Of a DNA stretch of 64,000 nucleotides, positions 33,166 to 42,570 are shown piece after piece (position 1 is the stretch's first letter; every line of letters begins with the position of its first letter). The stretch lies in the NCBI GenBank assembly GCA_040222875.1, contig JAVKCG010000008.1, positions 62,001-126,000 on the forward strand. The letters run 5' to 3'. A program made the position numbers and the translations under genes. Below the pieces are notes generated by a model. It had not been told where the DNA came from and did no database searches. It saw only the letters and a program-made list of their open reading frames with translations. The stretch is from JAJCYL01 sp040222875. GTDB lineage: Bacteria > Bacteroidota > Bacteroidia > Cytophagales > Cyclobacteriaceae.

Positions 33166-34482
33166 ATGAATATTGCTGTTGTAGGAACAGGCTATGTGGG
33201 ATTGGTTACCGGAACATGTTTTGCGGAAACGGGAAATCATGTAACCTGCATTGATATTGACGAGAAAAAGGTAGATCAGCTAAAAAGTGGCAAGATAACC
33301 ATTTACGAACCTGGGCTTGAGGCTTTATTCGAAAGGAATATTCGTCAAAACAGATTGAAGTTTACTACGAGTCTGAGTGAGGGCATAGAAGGAGCAAAAG
33401 CAATTTTTCTTGCATTGCCCACTCCCCCTGATGAAAACGGCTCAGCTGACTTAAAGTACATACTAAAAGTTGCGAGTGACTTAGGCCCTCTCCTTAAAGA
33501 TTATGCTGTTATAATTGACAAAAGTACAGTTCCAGTTGGCACTGCAGAGTTGGTAAAAAAGGAGATTTCGAAGGGCTCCAAAGTTGAATTTGATGTTGTA
33601 TCAAACCCAGAATTTCTGCGGGAGGGTGTTGCTGTCGACGATTTCATGAAACCGGATCGTGTTGTTGTTGGCGCCAGCTCTGATAAGGCAAAAAAAATAA
33701 TGGAGAGCATGTACTCCCCATTAGTTAGGCAGGGCAATCCGATTATTTTTATGGATGAAAAATCTGCGGAATTGACTAAGTACGCGGCGAATTCTTTCCT
33801 TGCTACCAAAATCACATTCATGAACGAAATCGCAAATTTATGCGAGAAATTGGGCGCTAATGTAGATGACATAAGAAAAGGGGTTGGTACTGACAGCAGA
33901 ATTGGCAGGCGATTCCTATTTGCAGGAATTGGTTATGGTGGAAGCTGTTTCCCAAAAGATGTTAAGGCACTGGCCAAGTCATCCCAAGCAGTGGATTATG
34001 ATTTTAAAATCCTAAATGCCGTTATGGCAACCAACGATACCCAAAAATTGAAATTGATTGACAAATTAGATCACGTTTTTGGAGGAGACTTTCGAAATAA
34101 AACCGTGGCAGTTTGGGGGCTGGCATTCAAACCATATACTGATGATATTAGAGAAGCGCCGGCTTTCGAAAACATCAAGTTTTTAGTGGATAAGGGGGTA
34201 AACGTAAGAGCCTACGACCCCGAAGCGATGAATAATACAGAATCAGTTTTCGGAGATTCAATTTATTATTCTTTAGATGAATACGATGCGCTTAATGGAG
34301 CAGATGCTCTAATGATTATGACAGAATGGCCAATCTTCAGAACTCCCAATTTTGAGCAAATTGGCAATCTGCTCAAATCAAAAATTATTTTAGATGGAAG
34401 AAACCTTTACGACCCCCAGATGATGGAAGAACTTGGCTTTAGTTATTATAGTATTGGTAGAAGGGCTATTAATGGAAAGTAA
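33166..34482 (+). CDS. ugd: UDP-glucose 6-dehydrogenase
   Basis: A 438-residue NAD-dependent dehydrogenase: N-terminal VVGTGYVGLVTG (5-16), the SNPEFLREG motif near 146-154, KYAANSFLATKI near 205-216, and catalytic C261 in GYGGSCFPKDV. It oxidises UDP-glucose to UDP-glucuronate for surface polysaccharides. A C-terminal domain with DIREAPAF follows. It opens an operon with galE (11-base overlap), rfbB and a FAD oxidoreductase. Both UDP- and dTDP-sugar enzymes in one unit suggest exopolysaccharide or O-antigen precursor supply; no glycosyltransferase is present here. Confidence 0.95.
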   Translation: MNIAVVGTGYVGLVTGTCFAETGNHVTCIDIDEKKVDQLKSGKITIYEPGLEALFERNIRQNRLKFTTSLSEGIEGAKAIFLALPTPPDENGSADLKYILKVASDLGPLLKDYAVIIDKSTVPVGTAELVKKEISKGSKVEFDVVSNPEFLREGVAVDDFMKPDRVVVGASSDKAKKIMESMYSPLVRQGNPIIFMDEKSAELTKYAANSFLATKITFMNEIANLCEKLGANVDDIRKGVGTDSRIGRRFLFAGIGYGGSCFPKDVKALAKSSQAVDYDFKILNAVMATNDTQKLKLIDKLDHVFGGDFRNKTVAVWGLAFKPYTDDIREAPAFENIKFLVDKGVNVRAYDPEAMNNTESVFGDSIYYSLDEYDALNGADALMIMTEWPIFRTPNFEQIGNLLKSKIILDGRNLYDPQMMEELGFSYYSIGRRAINGK

Positions 34483-35488
34483 GAAAATTCTAGTTACTGG
34501 AGGTGCCGGTTATATTGGATCGCATACAGTCGTTCAGCTACATGAAGCAGGATATACCCCAATTATTTTGGATGACTTTAGCAATTCAGATCGTAAGGTT
34601 ATCCAGGGTATTGGTCGCATTATTGGCACTGAGGTAAAATGGTATGAATGTGATTGTCGTGATCGTGAATATTTAGAAAAGATATTCATTCTTGAAAAAA
34701 ATATCGAGGGGGTAATACATTTCGCTGCCTCAAAGGCGGTGGGGGAATCTGTTGCTGATCCACTCAAATATTATGATAACAACCTAGGTTCATTGATCAC
34801 TTTAATGAAAGTGATGGATAAATCTAAAGTGAACAAGATGGTTTTCTCTTCCTCTTGCACTGTATATGGCCAGGCTACGAACCTCCCGGTTACTGAAGAA
34901 AGCCCTATACTCCCGGCTGAGTCGCCTTACGGTTTTACGAAACAAGTAAGTGAGGAAATCATCAAAGATGTCGCAAAATCGAATCCCAATTTTAGGGCAA
35001 TCTCATTGCGTTACTTTAATCCCGTAGGTGCTCATCCAACCTCACATATTGGTGAGCTACCAAATGGGGTTCCAAGCAATTTAGTCCCATTTATTACCCA
35101 AACTGCCGCTGGAATTCGAGATGAGGTTACCGTGTTTGGTAATGATTATAGCACACCAGACGGCTTTTGTATTAGGGATTACATTCATGTGGTTGATCTT
35201 GGAAATGCTCATGTGAAAGCACTGGAATTCCTTAAAAAAGCCAAAGAGAATTATCAAGTAATCAATTGCGGGACAGGCAAGGGAAATTCAGTAATGGAGG
35301 TGATAAAGGCCTTTGAGGAAGTGACTAATCAACAGCTGAAATATCGAGTGGGCCCTCGCCGTCCAGGTGACGTCGAAGCTATTTATGCAGATACATCAAA
35401 AGCCAACAAACTTCTTCAGTGGGAAACCCAGCTAACACTTGAGCAGGCACTAGAAGATGCCTGGGACTGGCAGAAAAAGATTTCATAA
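34472..35488 (+). CDS. galE: UDP-glucose 4-epimerase
   Basis: A 338-residue extended SDR: the GGAGYIGSH cofactor motif near 9-17, the SSSCTVYG serine region, the YGFTK catalytic Y-x3-K near 150-154, and NPVGAHPTSHIGE near 180-192, which is typical of GalE. It interconverts UDP-glucose and UDP-galactose. The frame extends to 34433 but the ATG at 34472 (MESKKILVTGG) gives the normal start and an 11-base overlap with ugd. Its stop overlaps the rfbB start (TAATG). Confidence 0.94.
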   Translation: MESKKILVTGGAGYIGSHTVVQLHEAGYTPIILDDFSNSDRKVIQGIGRIIGTEVKWYECDCRDREYLEKIFILEKNIEGVIHFAASKAVGESVADPLKYYDNNLGSLITLMKVMDKSKVNKMVFSSSCTVYGQATNLPVTEESPILPAESPYGFTKQVSEEIIKDVAKSNPNFRAISLRYFNPVGAHPTSHIGELPNGVPSNLVPFITQTAAGIRDEVTVFGNDYSTPDGFCIRDYIHVVDLGNAHVKALEFLKKAKENYQVINCGTGKGNSVMEVIKAFEEVTNQQLKYRVGPRRPGDVEAIYADTSKANKLLQWETQLTLEQALEDAWDWQKKIS

Positions 35489-36537
35489 TGAAAAATCGAT
35501 CTATTTTAATTACGGGTGGTGCAGGCTTTATTGGATCGCATGTTGTAAGGTTATTGGTCACGAAATATCCCGATTACAAAATCGTCAATTTCGATGCGCT
35601 TACATATGCCGGTAACCCTCAAAATTTGGTTGATATTGAAAATGCACAAAATTACTTTTTTGTAAAAGGAGACATTAATGATGCTAATAAAGTCAGCGAT
35701 GTTTTCGATCAATATGGCATTAATGGAGTCATTCACCTAGCGGCTGAATCTCATGTAGACAGATCAATTTCAAACCCCAATGAGTTTATACTGACTAATG
35801 TTCTTGGATCAGTAAACCTTCTCAATGTAGCCCGGGAAAAATGGAGTGCCGATTTTGTTGAAAAGTGTTTCTACCATATTTCCACAGACGAAGTTTATGG
35901 TTCTGTTGACGAAGGATTTTTTACCGAATCGACACCGTACGACCCGAAATCACCTTACTCTGCATCAAAGGCTAGTTCAGATCATTTCGTGAGGGCTTAT
36001 AATAACACATTCGGGTTGCCCACACTAATATCTAATTGTTCTAACAATTATGGCCCAAATCACTTTCCAGAAAAGTTGATCCCGCTTTGTATAAACAATA
36101 TCAAAAACTCTAATCCGCTACCTGTTTACGGTAAAGGCGAAAATGTGCGTGATTGGCTATATGTGGAAGATCATGCCAGAGCAATCGACCTCATTTTCCA
36201 TAAGGGGAAAATTGGTGAAACTTATAACATTGGAGGGCTGAATGAGTGGAAGAATATTGATGTAGTTCGTCAGCTTTGCCGCATTATGGATGTTAAGTTG
36301 GGTCGCAAACCTGGAACATCTGAAGAGTTAATCACCTTTGTAAAAGACAGGGCTGGTCACGATCTACGGTATGCCATCGATGCATCAAAACTCGAAAGAG
36401 AACTAGGATGGAAACCGGAAGTCTCTTTTGAAAAGGGCTTAGAAAAAACAGTGGATTGGTACCTTACCAACGAGGCCTGGCTTCAAAATATCGTATCTGG
36501 TGAGTATCAGGAATACTACAAAAAGCAGTATTCTTAA
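35488..36537 (+). CDS. rfbB: dTDP-glucose 4,6-dehydratase
   Basis: A 349-residue extended SDR: GGAGFIGSH (8-16), FDALTYAGNPQNL near 35-47 (characteristic of RfbB), HLAAESHVDRS near 82-92, STDEVYG near 132-138 with the catalytic Asp-Glu, and YSASK near 158-162. It converts dTDP-glucose to dTDP-4-keto-6-deoxyglucose, the branch point for rhamnose and amino-deoxy sugars. The partner genes rfbA, C and D are not in the window. It overlaps the galE stop by one base and is followed three bases later by the FAD oxidoreductase gene. Confidence 0.94.
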   Translation: MKNRSILITGGAGFIGSHVVRLLVTKYPDYKIVNFDALTYAGNPQNLVDIENAQNYFFVKGDINDANKVSDVFDQYGINGVIHLAAESHVDRSISNPNEFILTNVLGSVNLLNVAREKWSADFVEKCFYHISTDEVYGSVDEGFFTESTPYDPKSPYSASKASSDHFVRAYNNTFGLPTLISNCSNNYGPNHFPEKLIPLCINNIKNSNPLPVYGKGENVRDWLYVEDHARAIDLIFHKGKIGETYNIGGLNEWKNIDVVRQLCRIMDVKLGRKPGTSEELITFVKDRAGHDLRYAIDASKLERELGWKPEVSFEKGLEKTVDWYLTNEAWLQNIVSGEYQEYYKKQYS

Positions 36538-36540
36538 TGA

Positions 36541-37653
36541 ATGCATAGCGATGTAGCCATAATTGGAGGTGGGCTAGCTGGACTTATAAGTGCTGCACTA
36601 CTGGCAAAAAATGGCTTAAACGTTGCGGTTTTTGAAAAGAAAACTTATCCTTTTCATCGGGTTTGTGGCGAATATATTTCTAATGAGGTTAAGGGGTTTT
36701 TGATCAGGGAAAGTCTCTATCCAGATGAGCTTAAGCCTTCTAAAATCAATAACCTTCTACTAACCTCAACTTCAGGTAATAAAGTTGATGTTCCTTTGAA
36801 AATGGGCGGTTTTGGGATAAGCCGCTTCAAATTAGATCATTTTCTGGCGCAAAAGGCAGTTGCTGCTGGCTGTAACTTGCAAACAGGGATAGCTGTAGAA
36901 TCTGTTAAAAAACAGGTGGATCATTTACAGGTGAATTTAATGGACGGCAGTATACATCAAACAAATTTGGTCATTGGAAGCTTTGGCAAGCGATCTAATC
37001 TCGGCAGAAATGAGGGTAACGATTCCACTAGTTCGCCATATTATGCCGTCAAATATCATATCAACACTGATTTTCCAGACGACCTCATCGCACTTCACAA
37101 TTTTAAGAATGGCTATTGTGGCTTGAGTAAAGTTGAGGGCCAACATTTCAACTTATGCTATATGAGCCATGTTTCGAATATTAAGAAACATAAAACTATC
37201 GAAGCAGTCGAAGAGAATGTATTGTACAAAAACCCTCATCTCAAACATATTTTTTTAAACTCTGATTTTCTCTTCGAAAAACCAGTTACGATAAACCAAA
37301 TCAGCTTTACTAAAAAACCTTTGATAAAAGATGGTCTAATTATGTGCGGCGATGCGGCTGGCATGATCACCCCCCTGTGTGGTAATGGAATGGCCATGGC
37401 CATACACTCGGCCAAAGTATTATCTGAATATATTCTTAGGGAAAAATCGTTAGATGAGCCTGCAAAGTGGAGGATAGAGCACCAATATCAACAGTTTTGG
37501 AACTCAACTTATAAAAACCGATTAATGATGGGGAGGGCATTTCAAAGACTATTTGGTGGAGCTTTAACATCAGAGATTGCAGTTGGTTTAATGAAAACCC
37601 CTCTTTCACAGACCCTCATTAGCTTAACTCATGGTAGGTATTTATCGGCCTAA
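36541..37653 (+). CDS. FAD-dependent oxidoreductase (geranylgeranyl reductase/UbiH-like)
   Basis: A 370-residue flavoprotein: the N-terminal dinucleotide motif GGGLAGLISA (8-17) ending in VFEKKTYPFHRVCGEY, which is the geranylgeranyl reductase-family signature, and a C-terminal FAD motif MCGDAAGMITPLCGNGMAMA. The PFHRVCGEYIS start and the terminal GRAFQRLFGG pattern fit the FAD enzyme I associate with type III polyketide synthase clusters of Bacteroidota, whose methyltransferase partner resembles the one at 26532. Here it is the last gene of the sugar-nucleotide operon, three bases after rfbB, so its job could equally be in lipid or quinone metabolism. Substrate unknown. Confidence 0.85.
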   Translation: MHSDVAIIGGGLAGLISAALLAKNGLNVAVFEKKTYPFHRVCGEYISNEVKGFLIRESLYPDELKPSKINNLLLTSTSGNKVDVPLKMGGFGISRFKLDHFLAQKAVAAGCNLQTGIAVESVKKQVDHLQVNLMDGSIHQTNLVIGSFGKRSNLGRNEGNDSTSSPYYAVKYHINTDFPDDLIALHNFKNGYCGLSKVEGQHFNLCYMSHVSNIKKHKTIEAVEENVLYKNPHLKHIFLNSDFLFEKPVTINQISFTKKPLIKDGLIMCGDAAGMITPLCGNGMAMAIHSAKVLSEYILREKSLDEPAKWRIEHQYQQFWNSTYKNRLMMGRAFQRLFGGALTSEIAVGLMKTPLSQTLISLTHGRYLSA

Positions 37654-37662
37654 AACAAAAAG

Positions 37663-37697
37663 GCGGATACCTTTTGGGCATCCGCTATATCTTTAAA
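37663..37697. terminator. Hairpin after the sugar-nucleotide operon
   Basis: GCGGAT and ATCCGC arms with further partial GG/CC pairing around a TTTT loop, preceded by an A run and followed by a short T/A-rich tail. It lies between convergent genes and may serve both. Confidence 0.55.
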
Positions 37698-37708
37698 TCA
37701 ACGAAAAC

Positions 37709-37837
37709 TTACATTCTTTCGTCTTGAGCTTTAGTTTCTTGCTTCACATCATCTTTGGCGTAAGTAGGACACATTTTCTGTGTACAAGCACCAAGAGACA
37801 TTAGGAAAATTGCGAGTAGAAGTACCTTACTTTTCAT
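37709..37837 (-). CDS. Small lipoprotein, 42 residues
   Basis: A short frame from ATG at 37837 to TAA at 37709. The product opens with basic residues, a hydrophobic core and an LGAC lipobox (MKSKVLLLAIFLMSLGAC), so it would be lipidated on C18. The 25-residue mature part is TQKMCPTYAKDDVKQETKA followed by DERM, with one more cysteine and a CPTYA motif. I have a vague memory of similar CPTYA-type mini-lipoproteins in other Cytophagales. It is convergent with the FAD-oxidoreductase gene and 129 bases from the next minus-strand gene start region. A real gene is likely given the perfect lipobox. Confidence 0.65.
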   Translation of the reverse strand: MKSKVLLLAIFLMSLGACTQKMCPTYAKDDVKQETKAQDERM

Positions 37838-37966
37838 AACGATTCAATTATGTCCAAAGATTCGTTCTTCGAATATATCATAATATATAGGTAAGAACAA
37901 AGAAATTGTGATTTTGGAAGAATTAACGGTAATATTTCCATCTTATTGGGTCATTTTTCTAAAAAA

Positions 37967-38953
37967 TTATGCCATTAACAAGTTGCAACCTCTAATATCT
38001 GAATTATCCATTCTCCCAAGAATTTCGAAGGATTGATCAGCATTTAGCCTGCCCAAATCTTTGGTTTCCAGAAATGAGCAAGTATGCAAATTGGCTAAAT
38101 CGATAATGTTTAGCGCTCCGCTCTGGCCCTGTAGTTTATAGGTAAAAGGGTCATTAATATCCCGGATCTTAATATGCATCCACGGCGGTTTTAAAAAAAT
38201 GCCGTCATGAACAGAATAAGCCTGTGAATTCAATTCAGACATGCCATATTCAGAATGGACGCACTTTACTCCAAATGCCTTCTTGTAAATCGCATGCAAT
38301 TCTCGACGGGTCAATTCTTTTCCTCTACCCTTCATCCCACCCGTCTCCATTAGCAGCGCATTAGGAATTGAAATCGGAGAAGCTGTCAAATCCATCAAAG
38401 CATACGAAACTCCTATCAGTAGAAATTTGCGACCATGGTCTTGACTCTGTCGGTATTTTTCAAGGATGCCCTTTGCATCTATTTCTACATATCCTGACAA
38501 ATCGTCGTTTGTTTTACCAATAAAGTGATCAACCATTGAAATTAATGAGGAATCACCTTGCTCAAGATATGATGGGAGTAAGGCGGCAATCACAAAATCA
38601 GAGAGAGGCCCATAAACCGATTCAAAAATGGTGGCTGTGATCCAATGATAATCAGAAAGTGAGTGTACAAATTGGTGGCTCCTTTGTTGCCCTGATGTTC
38701 CACTACTCTTAAAAATTAAGTCCTCATTCCAACTTCCAGACTTAATGGTGTGTTCTTTATAAAAATCAATTGGTAAAAACGGTATTTGGTCTATTTCCTG
38801 AACGCTTTCAATCTTTAAATTGAGGTGTTTCAAATAGGATGAATAGACTTGATTCTCTAATGCCTGAAATTTGAAAATTTCAAGTGCATACCTTTTGAAG
38901 TTTTTATCGTTTATTTTAGGGATTAACTTAATTATGCTGTTTTCTAACTGCAT
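37967..38953 (-). CDS. LuxE-like acyl-protein synthetase / AMP-forming ligase
   Basis: A 328-residue member of the acyl-adenylate-forming family related to LuxE and phenylacetate-CoA ligase. It has FKSSGTSGQQRS near 81-92 (ATP/phosphate loop), an LLIGVSYALMD strand, LLMETGGMKGRGKELTR near 201-217 and HSEYGMSELNSQAY near 237-250, all LuxE-like. The C-terminal small domain of larger ligases is shortened. LuxE activates fatty acids for a reductase (LuxC), but no luxC homologue is nearby, so the acceptor is unknown. The frame opens with TTG at 38962; I chose ATG at 38953. It is divergent from the lipoprotein gene at 38984 with only 30 bases between them. Confidence 0.8.
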   Translation of the reverse strand: MQLENSIIKLIPKINDKNFKRYALEIFKFQALENQVYSSYLKHLNLKIESVQEIDQIPFLPIDFYKEHTIKSGSWNEDLIFKSSGTSGQQRSHQFVHSLSDYHWITATIFESVYGPLSDFVIAALLPSYLEQGDSSLISMVDHFIGKTNDDLSGYVEIDAKGILEKYRQSQDHGRKFLLIGVSYALMDLTASPISIPNALLMETGGMKGRGKELTRRELHAIYKKAFGVKCVHSEYGMSELNSQAYSVHDGIFLKPPWMHIKIRDINDPFTYKLQGQSGALNIIDLANLHTCSFLETKDLGRLNADQSFEILGRMDNSDIRGCNLLMA

Positions 38954-38983
38954 TAATGGCAAGCTAAATTAAGAGGGCAAGGA

Positions 38984-39889
38984 ATGAAAAGTATCAAGTT
39001 AGCGGCTTATTTAATAATAACTTCAATTCTACTTTATTCATGTTTCAGACCGGAAGATTTTCCAGATGAGCCAAGAATAACATATAATGATCTGAGATTT
39101 ATCGTAACCGAACCTAATAACGTTCAAGACTCACTCAGTTTATTTCTGGATTTTCAGGATGGCGATGGTGACATCGGCCTCACATCTGAAGAGTCTTTTG
39201 CACCATACCATGATTTAAATTTTATAATTGATTCGGCTGGCAGGTTTGTGACGATTAGGGGAGAATTTAAACTACCATTTTTTGTGGGCATTGTAATCCC
39301 GGTAAGGGTGTTTGACCAAAATGGAGCATTCTTACGAGACTCAATTTTATTTGAGTTTACTGAAAGACTGGATGAGGACATCAGAACTTTAGATTTTAAT
39401 TGCCAATTATATAAGGTGAATACGGTTTACGCCAATGAAAATTATCCCTTTACAATAGAAGTAAACGGTGAAGACATTAATGGTTCTCCACTGCCTGACA
39501 GATTCAATTTGTTCGCACCCATTAAAGATGGAGAAGAAGTATTTCTGGATACTTTTTTAATTCAGGAGAATACTTTTAATAAAAACATCCATGTTGATTT
39601 CTTGAGAAAATCACGGGGGGAGTATACTCTAATTGATCTAAATTCAGAGTTTGGTCAAGATGCCAACGGCTGTGGGATCGATTTCGACTCACGGTTTCCT
39701 ATATTTCTGCCTGAAAAAATCGGGAAAGCGGTTGAGGGTACGCTCAGGTATGATATGCTCTCCAATGGTTTCGGAATACTTTTTGGGAACGACACATTCA
39801 AAATCAGGGCCAACATAATTGATAGAAACCTAAATGTCAGCAATACTGTTGAATCCCCTGATTTAACGCTCAGCCAGATTCGTCAATAA
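38984..39889 (+). CDS. Hypothetical lipoprotein with acidic D-G-D motif
   Basis: A 301-residue protein with lipoprotein signal peptide (lipobox LYSC, cysteine 20). The mature part is beta-rich and acidic; a FQDGDGDIGLTSEES motif near 54-68 resembles a calcium-binding loop. A lone cysteine pair (C131-like in DFNCQ and C224-like in ANGCGI) could form a disulfide. I do not recognise a named family, though similar lipoproteins are common in Cytophagales. It ends five bases before the stop of the convergent E1 gene. It probably sits on the outer membrane, possibly facing the periplasm. Confidence 0.8.
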   Translation: MKSIKLAAYLIITSILLYSCFRPEDFPDEPRITYNDLRFIVTEPNNVQDSLSLFLDFQDGDGDIGLTSEESFAPYHDLNFIIDSAGRFVTIRGEFKLPFFVGIVIPVRVFDQNGAFLRDSILFEFTERLDEDIRTLDFNCQLYKVNTVYANENYPFTIEVNGEDINGSPLPDRFNLFAPIKDGEEVFLDTFLIQENTFNKNIHVDFLRKSRGEYTLIDLNSEFGQDANGCGIDFDSRFPIFLPEKIGKAVEGTLRYDMLSNGFGILFGNDTFKIRANIIDRNLNVSNTVESPDLTLSQIRQ

Positions 39890-39894
39890 CTGAA

Positions 39895-42300
39895 TTAATA
39901 AAGAGCAGGAAACTGTAAAGGGTTATAGTCGCTCATTATCTCGTAAGCAGCCTCAAATACATCTTCTACACCCGGCTTTGAAAAATAGTCGCCATCAGAC
40001 CCATAGGCAGGTCGATGTGCTTTAGCAGATAATGTTCTTGGTTTGGCATCAAGGAAAGCATATGCATTTTGATCCTCAAGCACTTTTTGCATCATATATG
40101 CTGATCCTCCACCAGGAACATCCTCATCTGCAAATATGACCTTGTTGGTCTTTTTCAGAGACTCGATAATTACATTCTGACGATCAAACGGAATAAGGGT
40201 CTGAACATCAATTACTTCAACAGAAATGCCATTCGCTTCTAGTTGATTTGCCGCTTCCAGTACTAACCTACACATTGAACCATATGTAACAATGGTTAAA
40301 TCAGAACCTTCTTTCAATATTTCTGGTATACCTAGAGGCACTTTAAAATCACCAATATTATCCGGAATGCGCTCTTTTAATCGATACCCATTCAGGCTCT
40401 CTATCATAAGAGCGGCATCATCTGAAGCGAAAATAGTATTATACAACCCTGCGGCTTGAGTCATATTTCTGGGTACTAAAATGTGCAATCCCCTCAGGCT
40501 TCCGAGAATCATCTGCATAGGTGAGCCTGAATGCCAAATGCCTTCCAATCGATGGCCTCTAGTTCTAATAATTACTGGTGCTTTCTGACCTCCTTTTGTC
40601 CTGTATTGAATTGTTGCGAGGTCATCAGAAAGGGTTTGAAGAGCGAAAATCAAATAATCAAGATATTGAACTTCTGCTATGGGCCGTAGCCCCCTGATTG
40701 CGGCACCTATACCTTGCCCCACAATTGAAGTTTCCCTAATTCCAGTATCTGTCACCCGTATTTCCCCAAACTTTTCCTGCATTCCAGCCATGCCCTGGTT
40801 TACATCACCGATGTTCCCCACATCTTCACCAATAGTGAAAAATCTTGGGTCACGTTTAAAAGCTGCTTCAAAGCATGCCTGAAGCACTTCCCTGGCATCT
40901 ACTATTTTGGAATCATCAGAATATTTTGCTGGTGTACCCTCCTGTTTCAAAGCACAGGATGAAGACTCATTGTATAAATGTGAACTGTATTGATCAAATG
41001 CGTCACCTTTCTTCTCTTTAAGAAATTGTATTATGTTGTCTCTGGCTTGGGTCTTTCTGCTCAATAAATGCCTCAATGAACGCCTGAGTGCTTTATGAAT
41101 ATCCATTTTCAATGGATTCATTGCAGATTTCAGGTCAGAGTGAATCGTTTTCAATTCACTTGCATCAGAATTTTGATTGATAGCCTGCTCTAATAATTGC
41201 AATGCCGCAGACCTGTCATCTTCAATTGGAGCCATGAATTCCTTCCACGCTTCGGCCATTGCCTGCTTTACGTTGGCTTTAGCATCAGTCTCCAGCTGAT
41301 TAAGATGATCTTCTGATGCCAGCTCATGCTTTAAAATCCAAAGCTTGAACTGCTTTATACAGTCAAATTCTTTTTCCCATTCTAGCCGGTCTTTTGATTT
41401 ATACCGCTCATGACTTCCTGAGGTAGAATGCCCTTGTGGTTGGGTCATTTCTGTCACGTGTACCAATACCGGCACATGCTCTTCTCTGGCCAGTTTTGCG
41501 GCGCCCTTGTACATCCTACACAATCTCTCATAATTCCAGCCCTTCACGGTAAATATGTCGAATCCCTTTTCTACATCCGTACGCTGCAACCCTTCCAGGG
41601 CTTTGGAAATACTTTCTTTCGTAGTGTGATATTCTTTAGGTACTGAAATTCCATAATCATCATCCCAAACAGACATTACTACAGGAATCTGTAGCACACC
41701 AATTGCATTCATCGATTCAAAAAACTGGCCTTCAGATGTTGAGGCATTTCCAATGGTGCCGAAAGCAACCTCATTCCCGTTTTTAGAAAACTTCGTGAAT
41801 TTTTTCAGTTCGGGATTATTTCTATAAAGTTTTGATGCATAACCCAACCCAACTAAACGAGGCATTTGTCCGGCAGTGCATGAAATGTCAGAACTGCTGT
41901 TTTTCATCTGGGTTTGATCTTTCCACTCTCCGTTTTCATCGATTAACCGATTGCCAAAATGGCTGTTCATCATGCGGCCGGCCGATGCGGGTTCTGCAAC
42001 TATATCTGTATGGGCATAAAGCTGGGCAAAATATTGCTTTAAGGTTAGGCCACCAATGGCCATCATGAATGTCTGATCACGATAATAGCCAGATCTAAAG
42101 TCACCTTTTTGAAATGCCTTGGCCATTGCAATTTGTGCTACCTCCTTGCCATCGCCAAAAATCCCAAACTTAGCTTTGCCTTTGAAAACTTCTTTTCTTC
42201 CTAGCAAACTGGCCTCCCTGCTTTCACACGCTAATAGGTAATCCCGAAGTATTTCTTTCACAGGTAAAAATGGCTGGGCAAGGGCTTTTGCTTCTCTCAC
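39895..42300 (-). CDS. Fused E1 alpha-beta subunit of a 2-oxoacid (branched-chain type) dehydrogenase
   Basis: An 801-residue fusion of E1 alpha and E1 beta. The alpha half has GDGKEVAQIA near 46 and the thiamine-binding GTIGNASTSEGQ-FFESMN region near 200; the beta half, from about 490, has REVLQACFEAAFKRD, GEDVGNIGDVNQGM and the EVIDVQTLIPFD region near 715. It decarboxylates branched-chain 2-oxo acids or pyruvate with TPP and reductively acylates E2. Bacteroidota carry such fused enzymes. No ATG starts the frame: a TTG lies at 42360 and a GTG at 42300; I chose the GTG because homologues, as I remember them, have about 15 residues before the EILRDY helix. No E2 or E3 gene is adjacent. Confidence 0.88.
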   Translation of the reverse strand: MREAKALAQPFLPVKEILRDYLLACESREASLLGRKEVFKGKAKFGIFGDGKEVAQIAMAKAFQKGDFRSGYYRDQTFMMAIGGLTLKQYFAQLYAHTDIVAEPASAGRMMNSHFGNRLIDENGEWKDQTQMKNSSSDISCTAGQMPRLVGLGYASKLYRNNPELKKFTKFSKNGNEVAFGTIGNASTSEGQFFESMNAIGVLQIPVVMSVWDDDYGISVPKEYHTTKESISKALEGLQRTDVEKGFDIFTVKGWNYERLCRMYKGAAKLAREEHVPVLVHVTEMTQPQGHSTSGSHERYKSKDRLEWEKEFDCIKQFKLWILKHELASEDHLNQLETDAKANVKQAMAEAWKEFMAPIEDDRSAALQLLEQAINQNSDASELKTIHSDLKSAMNPLKMDIHKALRRSLRHLLSRKTQARDNIIQFLKEKKGDAFDQYSSHLYNESSSCALKQEGTPAKYSDDSKIVDAREVLQACFEAAFKRDPRFFTIGEDVGNIGDVNQGMAGMQEKFGEIRVTDTGIRETSIVGQGIGAAIRGLRPIAEVQYLDYLIFALQTLSDDLATIQYRTKGGQKAPVIIRTRGHRLEGIWHSGSPMQMILGSLRGLHILVPRNMTQAAGLYNTIFASDDAALMIESLNGYRLKERIPDNIGDFKVPLGIPEILKEGSDLTIVTYGSMCRLVLEAANQLEANGISVEVIDVQTLIPFDRQNVIIESLKKTNKVIFADEDVPGGGSAYMMQKVLEDQNAYAFLDAKPRTLSAKAHRPAYGSDGDYFSKPGVEDVFEAAYEIMSDYNPLQFPALY

Positions 42301-42570
42301 AGTTTGCGTTTTATAGTGGAAAAATCGAAAGAACGAAGTAACCAAAATTAGCCAAAACAAGGGTTGCTTCCAAGAGGCTAACCTTCGCTAAATAGTGTTT
42401 CAAACGTTTGTATTTCGTGTTGGTTCTATATCCTCAAAAGATAATTTGGAAGATGGTTATTTCCGATTACGATTAATTTTTTATTTCGAATATTACAGTT
42501 TAGAATAATTTTTTTCTGATTTTCCTGAAAAAGGGTGGCTTTTGTTTGGATTACATGTGATTTAATACGC

